A stretch of DNA of 64,000 nucleotides from Halomonas urmiana (GTDB lineage Bacteria; Pseudomonadota; Gammaproteobacteria; Pseudomonadales; Halomonadaceae): assembly GCF_005780185.1 (NCBI RefSeq), contig NZ_VBUI01000006.1, positions 1 through 64,000 on the forward strand. Reading direction: 5' to 3'. The notes beneath the pieces were generated by a model, which saw only the letters and a program-made list of their open reading frames with translations, was not told the DNA's origin and searched no databases. Shown here piece after piece: positions 55,718 through 64,000 of the stretch. Position 1 is the stretch's first letter. Every line of letters begins with the position of its first letter. The position numbers and the translations under genes were made by a program.

Positions 55718-55772
55718 GCCTGGCCAGACGGCGCAAGGCGGGGCTCGCCACGCTCCCCGGAGGCGGCTCCAA

Positions 55773-55806
55773 CGAAACGCCCCGGCCATTTGGCCGGGGC
55801 GTTTCG
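55773..55806. terminator. Bidirectional terminator between mntP and the IalB-family gene
   Basis: CGAAACGCCCCGGCCA (55773-55788) pairs perfectly with 55791-55806 across a TT loop, a 16-bp stem. Followed by TCTC on the plus strand. It lies 55 bases after mntP and 28 bases before the convergent gene's stop. Confidence 0.8.
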
Positions 55807-55833
55807 TCTCGGGGTGGTCATCCGTGCAGGCGT

Positions 55834-56367
55834 TCAGGGTTCGATGCGCGCGCTGGCGTCGGTGAAGCCCATCAGCGAGATATCCAGGTTCATGCGGTTG
55901 CCGCGCGGGCCGACCAGGCTCAGGGTCGCGCTGCTGCCGCCGCGCAGGTCGCTGAGCAGCGACGGTGGCACCGGCAGGTCGGCGCGGCAGCCCTGCTGCA
56001 GGCAGACCTGGTAGGGGAACTGGGCCGGCTCGCCGCCGCCCACGCTCAGCTGCAGGCCCGCGGCGAGGCGCACGCCCAGCGGCAGCAGGAAGGTCATCGC
56101 CGGCCGCCCCTCGAGCTCCGGCGGATAGCCCAGGATCACCCGCATCAGCGGATCGTTGCTGTTCGGGTTGGTGACCAGCTGGCTCATGGTGCAGGGACCC
56201 TGCTGCCCCTCGGGCGGGCAGAGCACCTGCCAGTCGCGGAACTGCTCGGTCTGGACATTGGCCCCGCCGGCGCCCGGCGTCGCCTGCTGGGCGAAGGCCG
56301 CGGGCACAAAGGCCAGCAGCGACAGCAGGGCGGTCATGCACAGGCGTCTGGTCAGACGGTTCGACAT
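55834..56367 (-). CDS. Invasion-associated locus B (IalB) family protein
   Basis: 177 aa with a cleavable signal peptide (MSNRLTRRLCMTALLSLLAF, ending AAFA). Mature part with VQTEQFRDWQVLCPPEGQQG, PCTMSQLV and two further Cys in VCLQQGCRADLP, the conserved pattern of IalB-family periplasmic proteins. Function outside Bartonella is not known. The start at 56367 is chosen over an upstream ATG (56397) because the signal peptide begins there and GGAGGAAACACC precedes it. Confidence 0.82.
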   Translation of the reverse strand: MSNRLTRRLCMTALLSLLAFVPAAFAQQATPGAGGANVQTEQFRDWQVLCPPEGQQGPCTMSQLVTNPNSNDPLMRVILGYPPELEGRPAMTFLLPLGVRLAAGLQLSVGGGEPAQFPYQVCLQQGCRADLPVPPSLLSDLRGGSSATLSLVGPRGNRMNLDISLMGFTDASARIEP

Positions 56368-56699
56368 CGGTGTTTCCTCCTTGGCCTCGGGGGCCATGAA
56401 CGCTCATGGGGATCGCGGCACTCGGGTCTCGTCAGCGCGGGAGGTGGCCTCCTGCGTCGCGGCGAGACGCCCGATACTAGGGCACAACCATGCCTGTTCG
56501 CTGCCGCGAGGTCGAGCCCGGCCACCGCCCGGAGGCGATGGGTGGGCCCGGCCCGACGGGTGGATCCTCCAGAAGATCGCCCGGCCCTGGCTCTGATGGC
56601 AAGATCCCGGAGTTCAAGTACGCCGCCTGCCGCCTGGGTCGCGCGGAGGCGGCATCGACCTCGGTGTCCAATTTCTCATGAGGATCTGGCGCCGGGGCC
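56368..56699. other. Intergenic region upstream of the IalB-family gene
   Basis: 332 bases between two minus-strand genes. It should hold the promoter of the IalB-family gene and the end of the LacI-family transcript. No gene, RNA or convincing hairpin was seen. Confidence 0.5.
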
Positions 56700-57734
56700 T
56701 CAGGTGCTCTGGCCGCCCAGAAGCTGGAAGCCCACGTCCTGCTGGCGGCGGGTGACCCGCTTGCCGTCCAGGCGCCGAAGTATCTCTTCGGCGGCCAGGC
56801 GCCCCATGGTCTCGCGGGGTGACTGGATGGTGGTGAGGCGCGGGGTGACGTGCTGGCCGAGCGGCAGGCCGTTGAAGCCCGCGATGGCCATATCCACGGG
56901 AACCCGCAGGCCAAGACGCTGCGCATGGAGCAGGGCACCGGTCGCCAGATCGTCGTTGGCGAAATGAATGGCCCGGGCGCTAGGAAAGGCTTCCCGGACT
57001 CGGTCGAGCCCGGCCGCCCCCGCCGCCAGGCTGCCCAGCTGGTCGAGCTCGATCAGGGGAGCCTCCAGGCCGGCTCCCTCCAGCACCTGGCAATGCCCCG
57101 CGAATCGCATGCCGGCACGGTAGTCCCGGTCCATGCAAGCACCCACGTAGACGATAGAGCGATAGCCCCGCTCCAGCAGATGGCGTGCCATGCAGCGACC
57201 GGCCTCCTCATGGTCGAGTCCAACATTGAGGTCCTGGGCTTTCCCCAGCTCCATCACTTCCATGATTGGCTTGTCCCAGTTGCTCAGCAGGGTGCGGCAG
57301 CCCTCGCTGTGGCGCAGCCCGGCGGTGACCAGCGCCGAGCAGGACCAGCCGAGGAACGTCCGAACCAGCTGCTGTTCACGCTGCAGATCGTAGTCGGTAT
57401 TGCCGAGCAGGATCTGGTAGCCCCGGGACTCGAAGGTGTCCTGAAGGCCTTTGATCACCTCGATGAAGACAGTATTGGCCAGGGAGGGGACGATGACCGC
57501 GATGAAGCGCGAGCTGGCCGAGGCCAGGCTGCCTGCGATGAGGTTGGGCACATAGCCCACCCGGTCGACCGCCTGGAGGACCCGCTTGCGTGTCTCCTCG
57601 TTGACCCGTTCGGGCGTGTTCAATGCCCGGGATGCGGTGATGGAGGATACCCCGGCCGCTTCGGCGACATCCTTCAGGGTAGGGTGGGCCGAGCCACGCC
57701 TGCGCCGCGTTCGTGAGGGTTCATGGTTAGACAT
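56700..57734 (-). CDS. LacI-family transcriptional regulator of the C4 sugar-acid cluster
   Basis: 344 aa from ATG 57734. N-terminal HTH with the hinge helix (about 16-65; LKDVAEAAGVSSITASRALN, RVGYVPN) and a periplasmic-binding-protein fold ligand domain (about 75-340), nearest in look to GntR gluconate repressors. Divergent from the threonate/erythronate genes, with two LacI-type palindromes in between. Expected to repress that cluster, and probably itself, until a C4 sugar acid or derivative binds. A frame upstream to 57776 exists but lacks support. Confidence 0.9.
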   Translation of the reverse strand: MSNHEPSRTRRRRGSAHPTLKDVAEAAGVSSITASRALNTPERVNEETRKRVLQAVDRVGYVPNLIAGSLASASSRFIAVIVPSLANTVFIEVIKGLQDTFESRGYQILLGNTDYDLQREQQLVRTFLGWSCSALVTAGLRHSEGCRTLLSNWDKPIMEVMELGKAQDLNVGLDHEEAGRCMARHLLERGYRSIVYVGACMDRDYRAGMRFAGHCQVLEGAGLEAPLIELDQLGSLAAGAAGLDRVREAFPSARAIHFANDDLATGALLHAQRLGLRVPVDMAIAGFNGLPLGQHVTPRLTTIQSPRETMGRLAAEEILRRLDGKRVTRRQQDVGFQLLGGQST

Positions 57735-57788
57735 TGGTCTCGTCCTTGCACGCTGGGCTTGCTGCTGGGAAGTCACTCGTCTAGAACT

Positions 57789-57817
57789 ATGTTAGCGCTA
57801 ACATGGTAGCGCTACCA
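57789..57817. promoter_or_regulatory. Twin LacI-family operators
   Basis: Two perfect palindromes: ATGTTAGCGCTAACAT (57789-57804) and TGGTAGCGCTACCA (57804-57817), sharing the AGCGCT core that LacI/GalR/GntR proteins bind. Centres are 14 bp apart. They lie in the divergent promoter region, 35-60 bases from the GTG of the first pathway gene. Confidence 0.8.
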
Positions 57818-57851
57818 CAAAGAATTTCGGGACTATCGGGAGATCGACAAG

Positions 57852-58787
57852 GTGAGCGACATTTCCGCAAGCACGCCTCGCATCGGGGTCATCGGCCTGG
57901 GGGCCATGGGCATGGGAACGGCCACCGCGCTGCTCGAGCAGGGCATGACGGTGACGGGCTGTGACGTATCCCCTTCGGCATGCCGTGCCTTCGAAGACGC
58001 GGGCGGTCAGTGCGCCGCCACTCCTGCGGAGCTGGCGAGGCACTGCGAGATCGTGCTCCTGGTGGTCGTCAATGCCGATCAGGTCGAGCAGGTGCTGTTC
58101 GGTGACCAGGGCCTCGTGGGCCACCTTGCCCCCGGCAGCGTAGTGCTGCAGTGCGCCACCGTAGCTCCCAGCATCGCCCGCCGGCTCGGCGAACGGCTCG
58201 CCGAGGCCGGGCTCGCGATGATCGACGCGCCGATCAGCGGCGGGGCGGCCAAGGCGCGCGCTGGTCAGCTGTCGGTGATGGCGTCCGGCACTTCGGCCGC
58301 GTTCGACAAGGCTTCGCCGGCCCTCGACGGAATGGCGGCCACCGTCTATCGCCTGGGCGAGGAGGTCGGCATCGGCTCGAGCATGAAGCTCGTCAACCAG
58401 CTGCTGGCCGGGGTACATATCGCCACCGCCGCTGAGGCCCTGGCCCTGGGTATCCGTCTGGGACTAGACCCGGAGACCGTCTACGAGGTGATCACCCATT
58501 CGGCGGGCAACTCCTGGATGTTCGAGAACCGGGTGCCGCACATTCTCAAGGGCGACTACACGCCGCTCTCCGCCGTCGATATCTTCGTCAAGGACCTCAA
58601 CATCGTCCACGACACCGGTCGCGAACTGGCCATGCCGACCCCGGTGGCAGCCAGCGCCCTGCAGCAGTTCACCGCCGCCAAGGGAGCCGGCTTCGGTCGC
58701 GAGGATGATTCGGCGGTGATCAAGGTCTACGAACGGCTGTCGGGCATTACCCTTCCCGAGGCGGCCAACGACGGCGGTGAGGTGTGA
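57852..58787 (+). CDS. ltnD: L-threonate dehydrogenase-type oxidoreductase
   Basis: 311 aa, 3-hydroxyisobutyrate dehydrogenase superfamily. NAD-binding motif RIGVIGLGAMGMGTATALLE, substrate-binding DAPISGGAAKARAGQLSVMA, catalytic Lys in GSSMKLVNQLLAGVH, and the C-terminal helix KDLNIVHDTGRE. In the four-carbon acid sugar pathway LtnD oxidises L-threonate to 2-oxo-tetronate. Assigned by neighbours OtnK, OtnC and OtnI. GTG start at 57852 behind GGGAGA. First gene of the operon, directly after the twin operators. Confidence 0.88.
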   Translation: MSDISASTPRIGVIGLGAMGMGTATALLEQGMTVTGCDVSPSACRAFEDAGGQCAATPAELARHCEIVLLVVVNADQVEQVLFGDQGLVGHLAPGSVVLQCATVAPSIARRLGERLAEAGLAMIDAPISGGAAKARAGQLSVMASGTSAAFDKASPALDGMAATVYRLGEEVGIGSSMKLVNQLLAGVHIATAAEALALGIRLGLDPETVYEVITHSAGNSWMFENRVPHILKGDYTPLSAVDIFVKDLNIVHDTGRELAMPTPVAASALQQFTAAKGAGFGREDDSAVIKVYERLSGITLPEAANDGGEV

Positions 58788-58789
58788 GC

Positions 58790-60070
58790 ATGGGGGTCGT
58801 GCTGGGCGCCATCGCCGACGACTTCACCGGAGCCACTGACCTGGCCAACAACCTGGTGCGCAGCGGCATGCGTTGCGTTCAGGTCATCGGCGTACCGGAG
58901 GCGCCGCTGACACTGGAGGATGTGGACGCCGTGGTCGTGGCGCTGAAATCCCGCTCCTGTCCCGCGTCTCAGGCGGTCAGCGAGTCCCTCGCCGCCCTTG
59001 ACTGGTTGCAGGCACAGGGGGCCCGCCAGTGCTTCTTCAAGTACTGCTCGACCTTCGACTCCACCGACGCGGGCAACATCGGGCCGGTCAGCGATGCCCT
59101 GCTCGATCGTCTCGGCGCGGAGCAGACCGTCATGGTTCCGGCATTTCCGATCAACGGTCGCACCGTCTACCAGGGGCACCTCTTCGTCGGCGACCGGCTG
59201 CTCAACGACAGCGGCATGCAGCACCACCCGCTCAACCCTATGCGCGATGCCGACCTCGTCCGTGTGCTGTCGCGCCAGTCCTCCCGGAAGGTCGGACTCG
59301 CCCCCCGGCAGGTGCTGGCCCAAGGCCCCGAGGCGACCCGTCGGCACCTGGACGCGCTGAGCGCCGAGGAGGTGTGCCACGTGATCTGTGACACCCTCGA
59401 TGAGCGGGACCTCGAGGTGATCGCCGAGGCCGTGGTCGACATGCCGCTGGTGACCGGTGGGTCGGGTCTCGGCCAGGTGTTGCCCGAGCAGTACCGGCGT
59501 CGAGGCTGGCTGGCCGAGGTGACCGAAGCGGGGCGGCTGTCTCCCTCCGGTGGCAGTGCACTGGTGCTCTCCGGGAGCTGTTCACGGGCGACGCTTGGGC
59601 AGGTCGACCACTTCCTCGCGCATCATTCCGGCTTCGCCCTCGACCCGCTGTCCCTCGACGAGGGCCCGTCGCACCTGCAGGCGGCCCTGGATTTCGCCCG
59701 CGAACGGCTGGCCGACGGCGGACCGGTGCTGGTCTATGCCTCGGCCGACCCCGACCGAGTCAAGGCCGCTCAGGCGGTCCTCGGCACCGAACGAGCCGGC
59801 CAACTGGTCGAGGCGGCGCTGGGGAACCTGGCCCGCCAGCTCGTGGTGGAGGGCGTGGGGCGCTTGGTGGTGGCCGGTGGCGAGACCTCCGGTGCGGTGG
59901 TGTCGGCGCTCGGCATCCGCACGCTACGCATTGGTGAGCAGATCGATCCCGGCGTGCCATGGACCCAGGTCCCGCTGGAGGGCGACAGGGCACCCCTGTC
60001 CCTGGCTCTCAAATCGGGCAACTTCGGCGGTCCCGATTTCTTCACCCGTGCCTTCGAGGTGCTGCCATGA
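58790..60070 (+). CDS. otnK: 3-oxo-tetronate kinase
   Basis: DUF1537 (four-carbon acid sugar kinase) family, 426 aa. N-terminal GAIADDFTGATDLANNLV is the family signature; SCSRATLGQVDHFLAHH and VVAGGETSGAVVSALGI mark the nucleotide-binding C-terminal half. Phosphorylates 3-oxo-tetronate at position 4. ATG 58790 behind GGTGAGG is preferred; a GTG at 58784 overlapping the ltnD stop is an alternative. It overlaps otnC by four bases. Confidence 0.9.
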   Translation: MGVVLGAIADDFTGATDLANNLVRSGMRCVQVIGVPEAPLTLEDVDAVVVALKSRSCPASQAVSESLAALDWLQAQGARQCFFKYCSTFDSTDAGNIGPVSDALLDRLGAEQTVMVPAFPINGRTVYQGHLFVGDRLLNDSGMQHHPLNPMRDADLVRVLSRQSSRKVGLAPRQVLAQGPEATRRHLDALSAEEVCHVICDTLDERDLEVIAEAVVDMPLVTGGSGLGQVLPEQYRRRGWLAEVTEAGRLSPSGGSALVLSGSCSRATLGQVDHFLAHHSGFALDPLSLDEGPSHLQAALDFARERLADGGPVLVYASADPDRVKAAQAVLGTERAGQLVEAALGNLARQLVVEGVGRLVVAGGETSGAVVSALGIRTLRIGEQIDPGVPWTQVPLEGDRAPLSLALKSGNFGGPDFFTRAFEVLP

Positions 60071-60714
60071 GCGCCCCTGCCATCAATGCCCTGCGTGACC
60101 AGATCGCCACCCTCGGCCAGTCCCTGTTCGACCGAGGCCTGACCATGGGCTCCAGCGGCAACATCAGCGTGCGCCTGGAGGATGGCGGCTGGCTGATGAC
60201 GCCTACCAACGCCTGCCTGGGACGTCTCGATCCGGCGCGCATCTCGCGCCTCGACCGTGACGGCCGGCTGCTCGACGGCGACAAGCCGACCAAGGAGCAC
60301 TTCCTGCATACGGCGATGTACCAGGAGCGCCCTCAGTCCGGCGCCATCGTCCACCTCCACTCCGCCCATTCGGTGGCCGTCTCTTGCCTGCCCGACGTGG
60401 ATCCCTGCGACTGCATCCCGCCGCTGACTGCCTACTACGTGATGCGGGTGGGCCGTCTGCCGCTGGTGCCCTACCACATCCCCGGCGACCCGGGCCTGGG
60501 CGATGCCGTGCGCGGACTGGCCGGCCGTCATAGCGCGGTGCTGCTGGCCAACCACGGCCCGGTGGTGGCCGGCAAGTCGCTGGAGGCCGCGGTCTATGCC
60601 ACCGAAGAGTTGGAAGAGACCGCGAGGCTGTACCTGCTGCTGCGTGGCCAGAATCCCCGTGGCCTGAGCCCCGAGCAGGTGGCCGAACTCGAAGCGCGCT
60701 TCCCGCGCGACTGA
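60067..60714 (+). CDS. otnC: 3-oxo-tetronate 4-phosphate decarboxylase
   Basis: Class II aldolase/adducin fold, 215 aa. TMGSSGNISVRLEDGGWLMT near the start; metal-binding His in VHLHSAHSVA and LANHGPVVAG; catalytic Glu in KPTKEHFLH. OtnC decarboxylates 3-oxo-tetronate 4-phosphate to dihydroxyacetone phosphate, linking the pathway to glycolysis. The start overlaps otnK (ATGA), consistent with co-translation. Confidence 0.9.
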   Translation: MSAPAINALRDQIATLGQSLFDRGLTMGSSGNISVRLEDGGWLMTPTNACLGRLDPARISRLDRDGRLLDGDKPTKEHFLHTAMYQERPQSGAIVHLHSAHSVAVSCLPDVDPCDCIPPLTAYYVMRVGRLPLVPYHIPGDPGLGDAVRGLAGRHSAVLLANHGPVVAGKSLEAAVYATEELEETARLYLLLRGQNPRGLSPEQVAELEARFPRD

Positions 60715-60735
60715 CCCCCACAGCGAGGACCGATC

Positions 60736-61530
60736 ATGATCCGACTGGCCGCGAACCTCAGCATGCTGTTTCAGGAGCATGCCTTCCTCGACCGCTTCGC
60801 GGCGGCCGCCGATGCCGGCTTCACGGGGGTCGAGTACCTGTTCCCCTATGCCCATTCCCCCGAGGCGCTGCGCACAGCACTGAATGAGAACGGCGTCGAG
60901 CAGGTGCTGTTCAACCTGCCGCCCGGTGACTGGGAAGCGGGGGAGCGCGGCCTGGCCAGCCTGCCGGGCCGTGAGGCGGAGTTCCGCGATGCCGTGATCG
61001 AGGGGCTGCGCTATGCCGCGCACCTGGATTGCCCGCGCGTGCACGCCATGGCCGGGCTACTCCCGAAGGACGCCGATTCCGAGGTCCGTGAGGCCCATCA
61101 CGCCACCTACCTGGCGAACCTGCGCTACGCCGCCGGGGAGGCGGCCAAGGCCGGACGAGACCTGCTGATCGAGCCGATCAATACCCGTGACATGCCCGGC
61201 TACTTCCTCTCGCGGCAGGACCAGGCCGTGGCGGTCCTCGAGGCCGTGGGCGCCGACAACCTGCGGCTGCAGTTCGACCTCTACCACTGCCAGATCATGG
61301 AAGGCGACCTGATCCGCCATCTCGAGCGGCTGCTGCCGCACATCGGTCACGTGCAGATCGCCGGGGTGCCGGAGCGCCACGAGCCGGACATCGGCGAGGT
61401 CCATTATCCGGCGGTGCTCGAGCGCCTCGCGGCCCTGGACTATCGCGGCTGGGTCGGCTGCGAGTACCGACCGGCCGCCGACACCCGCGACGGCCTGGGC
61501 TGGGGGCGCGACTACGGGCTCCAGCCCTGA
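60736..61530 (+). CDS. otnI: 2-oxo-tetronate isomerase (hydroxypyruvate isomerase family)
   Basis: 264 aa TIM-barrel. [20 protein letters not shown] is the hydroxypyruvate-isomerase-type N-terminus; [31 protein letters not shown] and [14 protein letters not shown] carry the metal-binding Glu, Asp and His. In this context it converts 2-oxo-tetronate to 3-oxo-tetronate between LtnD/DenD and OtnK. A glyoxylate-pathway hydroxypyruvate isomerase is the alternative, made unlikely by the neighbours. Confidence 0.88.
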   Translation: MIRLAANLSMLFQEHAFLDRFAAAADAGFTGVEYLFPYAHSPEALRTALNENGVEQVLFNLPPGDWEAGERGLASLPGREAEFRDAVIEGLRYAAHLDCPRVHAMAGLLPKDADSEVREAHHATYLANLRYAAGEAAKAGRDLLIEPINTRDMPGYFLSRQDQAVAVLEAVGADNLRLQFDLYHCQIMEGDLIRHLERLLPHIGHVQIAGVPERHEPDIGEVHYPAVLERLAALDYRGWVGCEYRPAADTRDGLGWGRDYGLQP

Positions 61531-61576
61531 CCGGCGGGACCGACACGACAACGACAACCTCAGGAAGCGAGACCCC

Positions 61577-62539
61577 ATGCATATAGCGATCACCGGCGCC
61601 GCCGGCTTTCTCGGCCAGCGCCTCGTGCACCAGCTCCTCGATCGCGGCGCGCTCGATGGCACCGCGATCCGCCGCCTGACCCTGATCGACCAGGCCGAGC
61701 CGCCCGCCATCGAGCGGGAGGGCGTCGAGATCCGCTGCCTGGCGCTGGACATCAGCAGCCCGGGGGCCCTGGACCCGGTGCTGGACGCCCGGCCCGACGT
61801 CATCTACCACCTGGCCGCGGTGGTCAGCTCGGCGGCCGAGGCGGACCTCGACCTGGGCATGCGCGTCAACTTCGATGCCACCCGGGCCCTGCTCGAGGGC
61901 TGTCGCGCCCAGGGGCTGTCCGCTACCCGCCTGGTCATGGCCAGTTCCGTGGCGGCCTATGGCGGCGACCTGCCCGAGGTGCTCGACGACATGACCGCGC
62001 TGCACCCCCAGAACTCCTATGGCGCCCAGAAGGCCATGAGCGAGCTGCTGGTCAACGACTACAGCCGTCGCGGGCTCGTCGATGGGCTGGTGCTGCGCCT
62101 GCCGACCATCGTCATTCGTCCCGGGCGCCCCAATGCCGCGGCGTCGAGCTTCGCTTCCAGCATCCTGCGCGAGCCACTCAACGGCGAGGAGGCTATCTGC
62201 CCGGTGCCCACCGACCTGGACCTGTTCGTGATGTCGCCGGCCAGGGTGGTCGAGGCCCTGATCCACGGCGCCGAGGTGCCGGGTGAGGCCCTGGGGCCCT
62301 TCAGGGCCTTCATGCTGCCGGGTATCACCGTCAGCGTCGCCGAGATGCTCGAGGCGCTGCACGAGGTGGCCGGCGAGGAGGCGCTGGCCCGGGTCCGCCA
62401 CGAGCCCGATGCGCGCATCGCGGCCATCGTCGGCAGCTGGCCGGCGCGCTTCACCAACGAGCGCGCCCGCCGGCTGGGCTTCCACGGCGACAAGAATTTC
62501 CGCGAGATCGTCGAGGCCTTTCTCGACGAACGTGCCTGA
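61577..62539 (+). CDS. denD: D-erythronate dehydrogenase
   Basis: 320 aa NAD-dependent epimerase/dehydratase (extended SDR) fold. Glycine motif TGAAGFLGQRLVHQL, catalytic Ser/Tyr/Lys in ASSVAAYGG and NSYGAQKAMSE. DenD oxidises D-erythronate to 2-oxo-tetronate, so together with LtnD the operon would accept two stereoisomers. Assignment rests on operon context plus SDR motifs. Shine-Dalgarno CAGGAAG before the ATG. Confidence 0.87.
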   Translation: MHIAITGAAGFLGQRLVHQLLDRGALDGTAIRRLTLIDQAEPPAIEREGVEIRCLALDISSPGALDPVLDARPDVIYHLAAVVSSAAEADLDLGMRVNFDATRALLEGCRAQGLSATRLVMASSVAAYGGDLPEVLDDMTALHPQNSYGAQKAMSELLVNDYSRRGLVDGLVLRLPTIVIRPGRPNAAASSFASSILREPLNGEEAICPVPTDLDLFVMSPARVVEALIHGAEVPGEALGPFRAFMLPGITVSVAEMLEALHEVAGEEALARVRHEPDARIAAIVGSWPARFTNERARRLGFHGDKNFREIVEAFLDERA

Positions 62540-62601
62540 TCCCGGGGCCACGCGTCCTGGGGTCCTTCCCAAGCGTGTCAATGCCATATGAGGTAACAAC
62601 A

Positions 62602-63603
62602 ATGACAGCCACTTTCGCACGCCGCACCCTGGTCACGGCCATCACCGGTGCCACCGCCGCCGCACTCGCCATGGGGTCGCTCAGCGCCCAGGCGGCACAG
62701 ACCATCAACCTGGGCCACACCCTCTCCGACAGCTCCCACTACTCGGTCGGGGCCGATGCCTTCAAGGAGACCCTGGAGCGCCTCAGCGACGGCGAGTTCG
62801 AGGTCGCGGAGCATCCCTCGGGCGCCCTCGGCGGCGAACGCGCCATGATCGAGGGCCTGCAGATCGGCACCGTGGACGTGGTGATCACCTCCACCGGTCC
62901 GCTGGGCAACTTCGTGCCGGGGACCTATGTGCTCGACCTGCCGTTCCTGTTCAAGGACTACGACCAGGCGCGCTGCGTGCTCGACGGTGAGGTCGGCCAG
63001 GACCTGCTCGACCAGATGAGCGAGCATGATCTGGTGGGCCTGGCCTGGTCCGAGAACGGCTTCCGCCACATGACCAACAGCAAGCGGCCGGTCACCTCCC
63101 CGGGGGATGCCGAGGGCCTCAAGGTCCGCACCATGGAGAACAAGGTGCACATGGAGGCCTTCGAGCAGATGGGGGTACATCCCACGCCGATGGCCTTCCC
63201 CGAGGTGTTCACCGCCCTGCAGCAGGGCACCGTGGACGGCCAGGAGAACCCCATCACGGTGATCGTCGCCACCAAGTTCTGGGAAGTGCAGGACCACCTC
63301 TCGCTGACCGGGCACGTCTACTCGCCCGCCGTGGTGCTAGGCTCGCCGATCCTGCTCGACGGGCTCTCCGAGGAGGAGCGCGGCTGGTTCGAGCAGGCCG
63401 CTCAGGCGTCGGCCGACGCCACCCGCGAGGAAGTGTCGCGCCTCGAGAGTGAGGGCGTGGAGCTACTGCGCGAGAAGGGCATGACCGTGGAAACGGAGAT
63501 CGACAAGGCGCCGTTCCAGGAAGCCGTCAAGCCCGCCTACCAGATCTATACCGACCAGTACGGTAGCGAGATGCTCGACCGTGTGCGGGCCAGCGACTGC
63601 TGA
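62602..63603 (+). CDS. TRAP transporter substrate-binding protein (DctP)
   Basis: 333 aa periplasmic protein with a signal peptide (about 1-31, ending SLSAQA). Mature sequence INLGHTLSDSSHYSVGADAF, GLKVRTMENKVHMEAFEQMG and the family signature MAFPEVFTALQQGTVDGQEN. Captures an organic acid; the operon suggests threonate or erythronate. Start at 62602; the in-frame ATG at 62575 would precede the signal peptide without an RBS. A hairpin separates it from dctQ, as in many TRAP operons. Confidence 0.92.
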   Translation: MTATFARRTLVTAITGATAAALAMGSLSAQAAQTINLGHTLSDSSHYSVGADAFKETLERLSDGEFEVAEHPSGALGGERAMIEGLQIGTVDVVITSTGPLGNFVPGTYVLDLPFLFKDYDQARCVLDGEVGQDLLDQMSEHDLVGLAWSENGFRHMTNSKRPVTSPGDAEGLKVRTMENKVHMEAFEQMGVHPTPMAFPEVFTALQQGTVDGQENPITVIVATKFWEVQDHLSLTGHVYSPAVVLGSPILLDGLSEEERGWFEQAAQASADATREEVSRLESEGVELLREKGMTVETEIDKAPFQEAVKPAYQIYTDQYGSEMLDRVRASDC

Positions 63604-63618
63604 TCCGCTGAACCGACG

Positions 63619-63647
63619 CCCCGGTATCCCTACTTCGGGTGCCGGGG
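63619..63647 (+). other. dctP-dctQ intergenic hairpin
   Basis: CCCCGGTATCC (63619-63629) pairs with GGGTGCCGGGG-type sequence (63637-63647), 11 bp with two G.T pairs and a 7-base loop. There is no T-run. Probably an attenuator or mRNA-stabilising element that favours dctP over the permease genes. Confidence 0.6.
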
Positions 63648-63660
63648 TCCTGATTGATTG

Positions 63661-64000
63661 ATGGTGGCCACGATGCTGCAACTCTTTCTCAGCGTCGAGC
63701 GACAGACCACGCGTCTGGCCCTGCTCGGCGCCGTTCTCATGCTGATCGTGTCGGTCACCCTGGGCTTCTACCAGGTGATGACGCGATTCGTCTTCGATGC
63801 CCCCTCGACCTGATCCGAGGTCATCGCCCGGTCGGCCATGATCTGGTGTGTCTTTCTCGGCGCCGCGGCGGGCTTCCGGGGCGGCTTCATGATGTCCGTG
63901 GAGGTCATCTACAAGCTGGTACCGGGCCGTCGCCTGATATGGCTGGAAGGACTCATCGCCTCCTGCTGCGCATTGGTGCTGTTCGTGCTGATCACTTTCG
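63661..64000 (+). pseudogene. TRAP transporter small permease (DctQ), interrupted by a stop, runs off the window
   Basis: The frame reads MVATMLQLFLSVERQTTRLA, a membrane helix, then YQVMTRFVFDAPST followed by TGA at 63811 and SEVIARSAMIWCVFLGAAAG in the same frame. DctQ proteins have Trp in this TWSE position, and TGG to TGA is one base change. Reading continues open to the window end with GFRGGFMMSVEVIYKLVPGR and another helix. An alternative start is ATG 63673. As written, only a 50-residue fragment would be made, which would disable the transporter unless the base is a sequencing error. Confidence 0.8.

Noticed and set aside
63811..63813. TGA in dctQ as a selenocysteine codon
   Set aside because: The family has Trp here, no SECIS-like hairpin follows directly, and no selenoprotein context exists in the window.

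Overview
The window is GC-rich gammaproteobacterial chromosome. Gene content (osmolyte catabolism, BCCT transporter, TRAP transporter, dense c-di-GMP signalling) and protein resemblance suggest Halomonas or a close relative in the Halomonadaceae. This assignment is inference from content; there is no rRNA or other marker in the window.

Layout. 1-1061: mobile-element debris, namely the 3' end of a group II intron lodged in an IS3-type transposase gene, then a possible IS30-type end. 1062-4567 (minus): cysJI sulfite reductase. 4568-6566: an AT-rich gap followed by a decay zone with a broken TDT-family transporter, a PLP sulfur-amino-acid enzyme carrying an in-frame internal deletion, and a dead IS481-type transposase. 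6567-15530: AraC/GlxA-type regulator, glyA, soxBDAG (heterotetrameric sarcosine oxidase) and purU, which convert sarcosine to glycine and serine and dispose of the one-carbon unit. 15531-31102: a c-di-GMP block of six GGDEF and/or EAL proteins, with a small lytic transglycosylase inside it. 31395-36049: putA and rnhA. 36364-42899: gamma-butyrobetaine/carnitine catabolism (cleavage enzyme, carnitine dehydrogenase, thioesterase, BCCT transporter, CdhR-like regulator, hydroxylase).

42985-54853: copper resistance. The minus strand carries a Met/His/Gly-rich Spy-like protein, two small proteins and a DUF411 protein. The plus strand carries a frameshifted cupredoxin, a response regulator and histidine kinase, copA (multicopper oxidase), copB, a glutaredoxin-MauE fusion, an APC permease and a YHS/HMBD-type P1B ATPase. 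Two CueR-like promoters and two matching 11-bp-period direct repeats suggest two layers of copper control. 54968-55717: a yybP-ykoY (Mn2+) riboswitch and mntP. 55834-56367: an IalB-family protein. 56700-64000: a LacI regulator with twin palindromic operators, a C4 sugar-acid (threonate/erythronate) pathway (ltnD, otnK, otnC, otnI, denD) and the start of a TRAP transporter whose dctQ has an in-frame TGA where the family has Trp.

The catabolic modules connect. Carnitine or gamma-butyrobetaine is converted to glycine betaine by the 36-43 kb genes. Betaine demethylation (not in this window) would give sarcosine, which the 7-15 kb genes take to glycine and serine. The most unusual features are the c-di-GMP block with a LOV-like domain lacking its photoactive Cys, the copper island with its shared regulatory boxes, and several small lesions or odd starts (ATC start for the BCCT gene, dctQ stop, cupredoxin frameshift).
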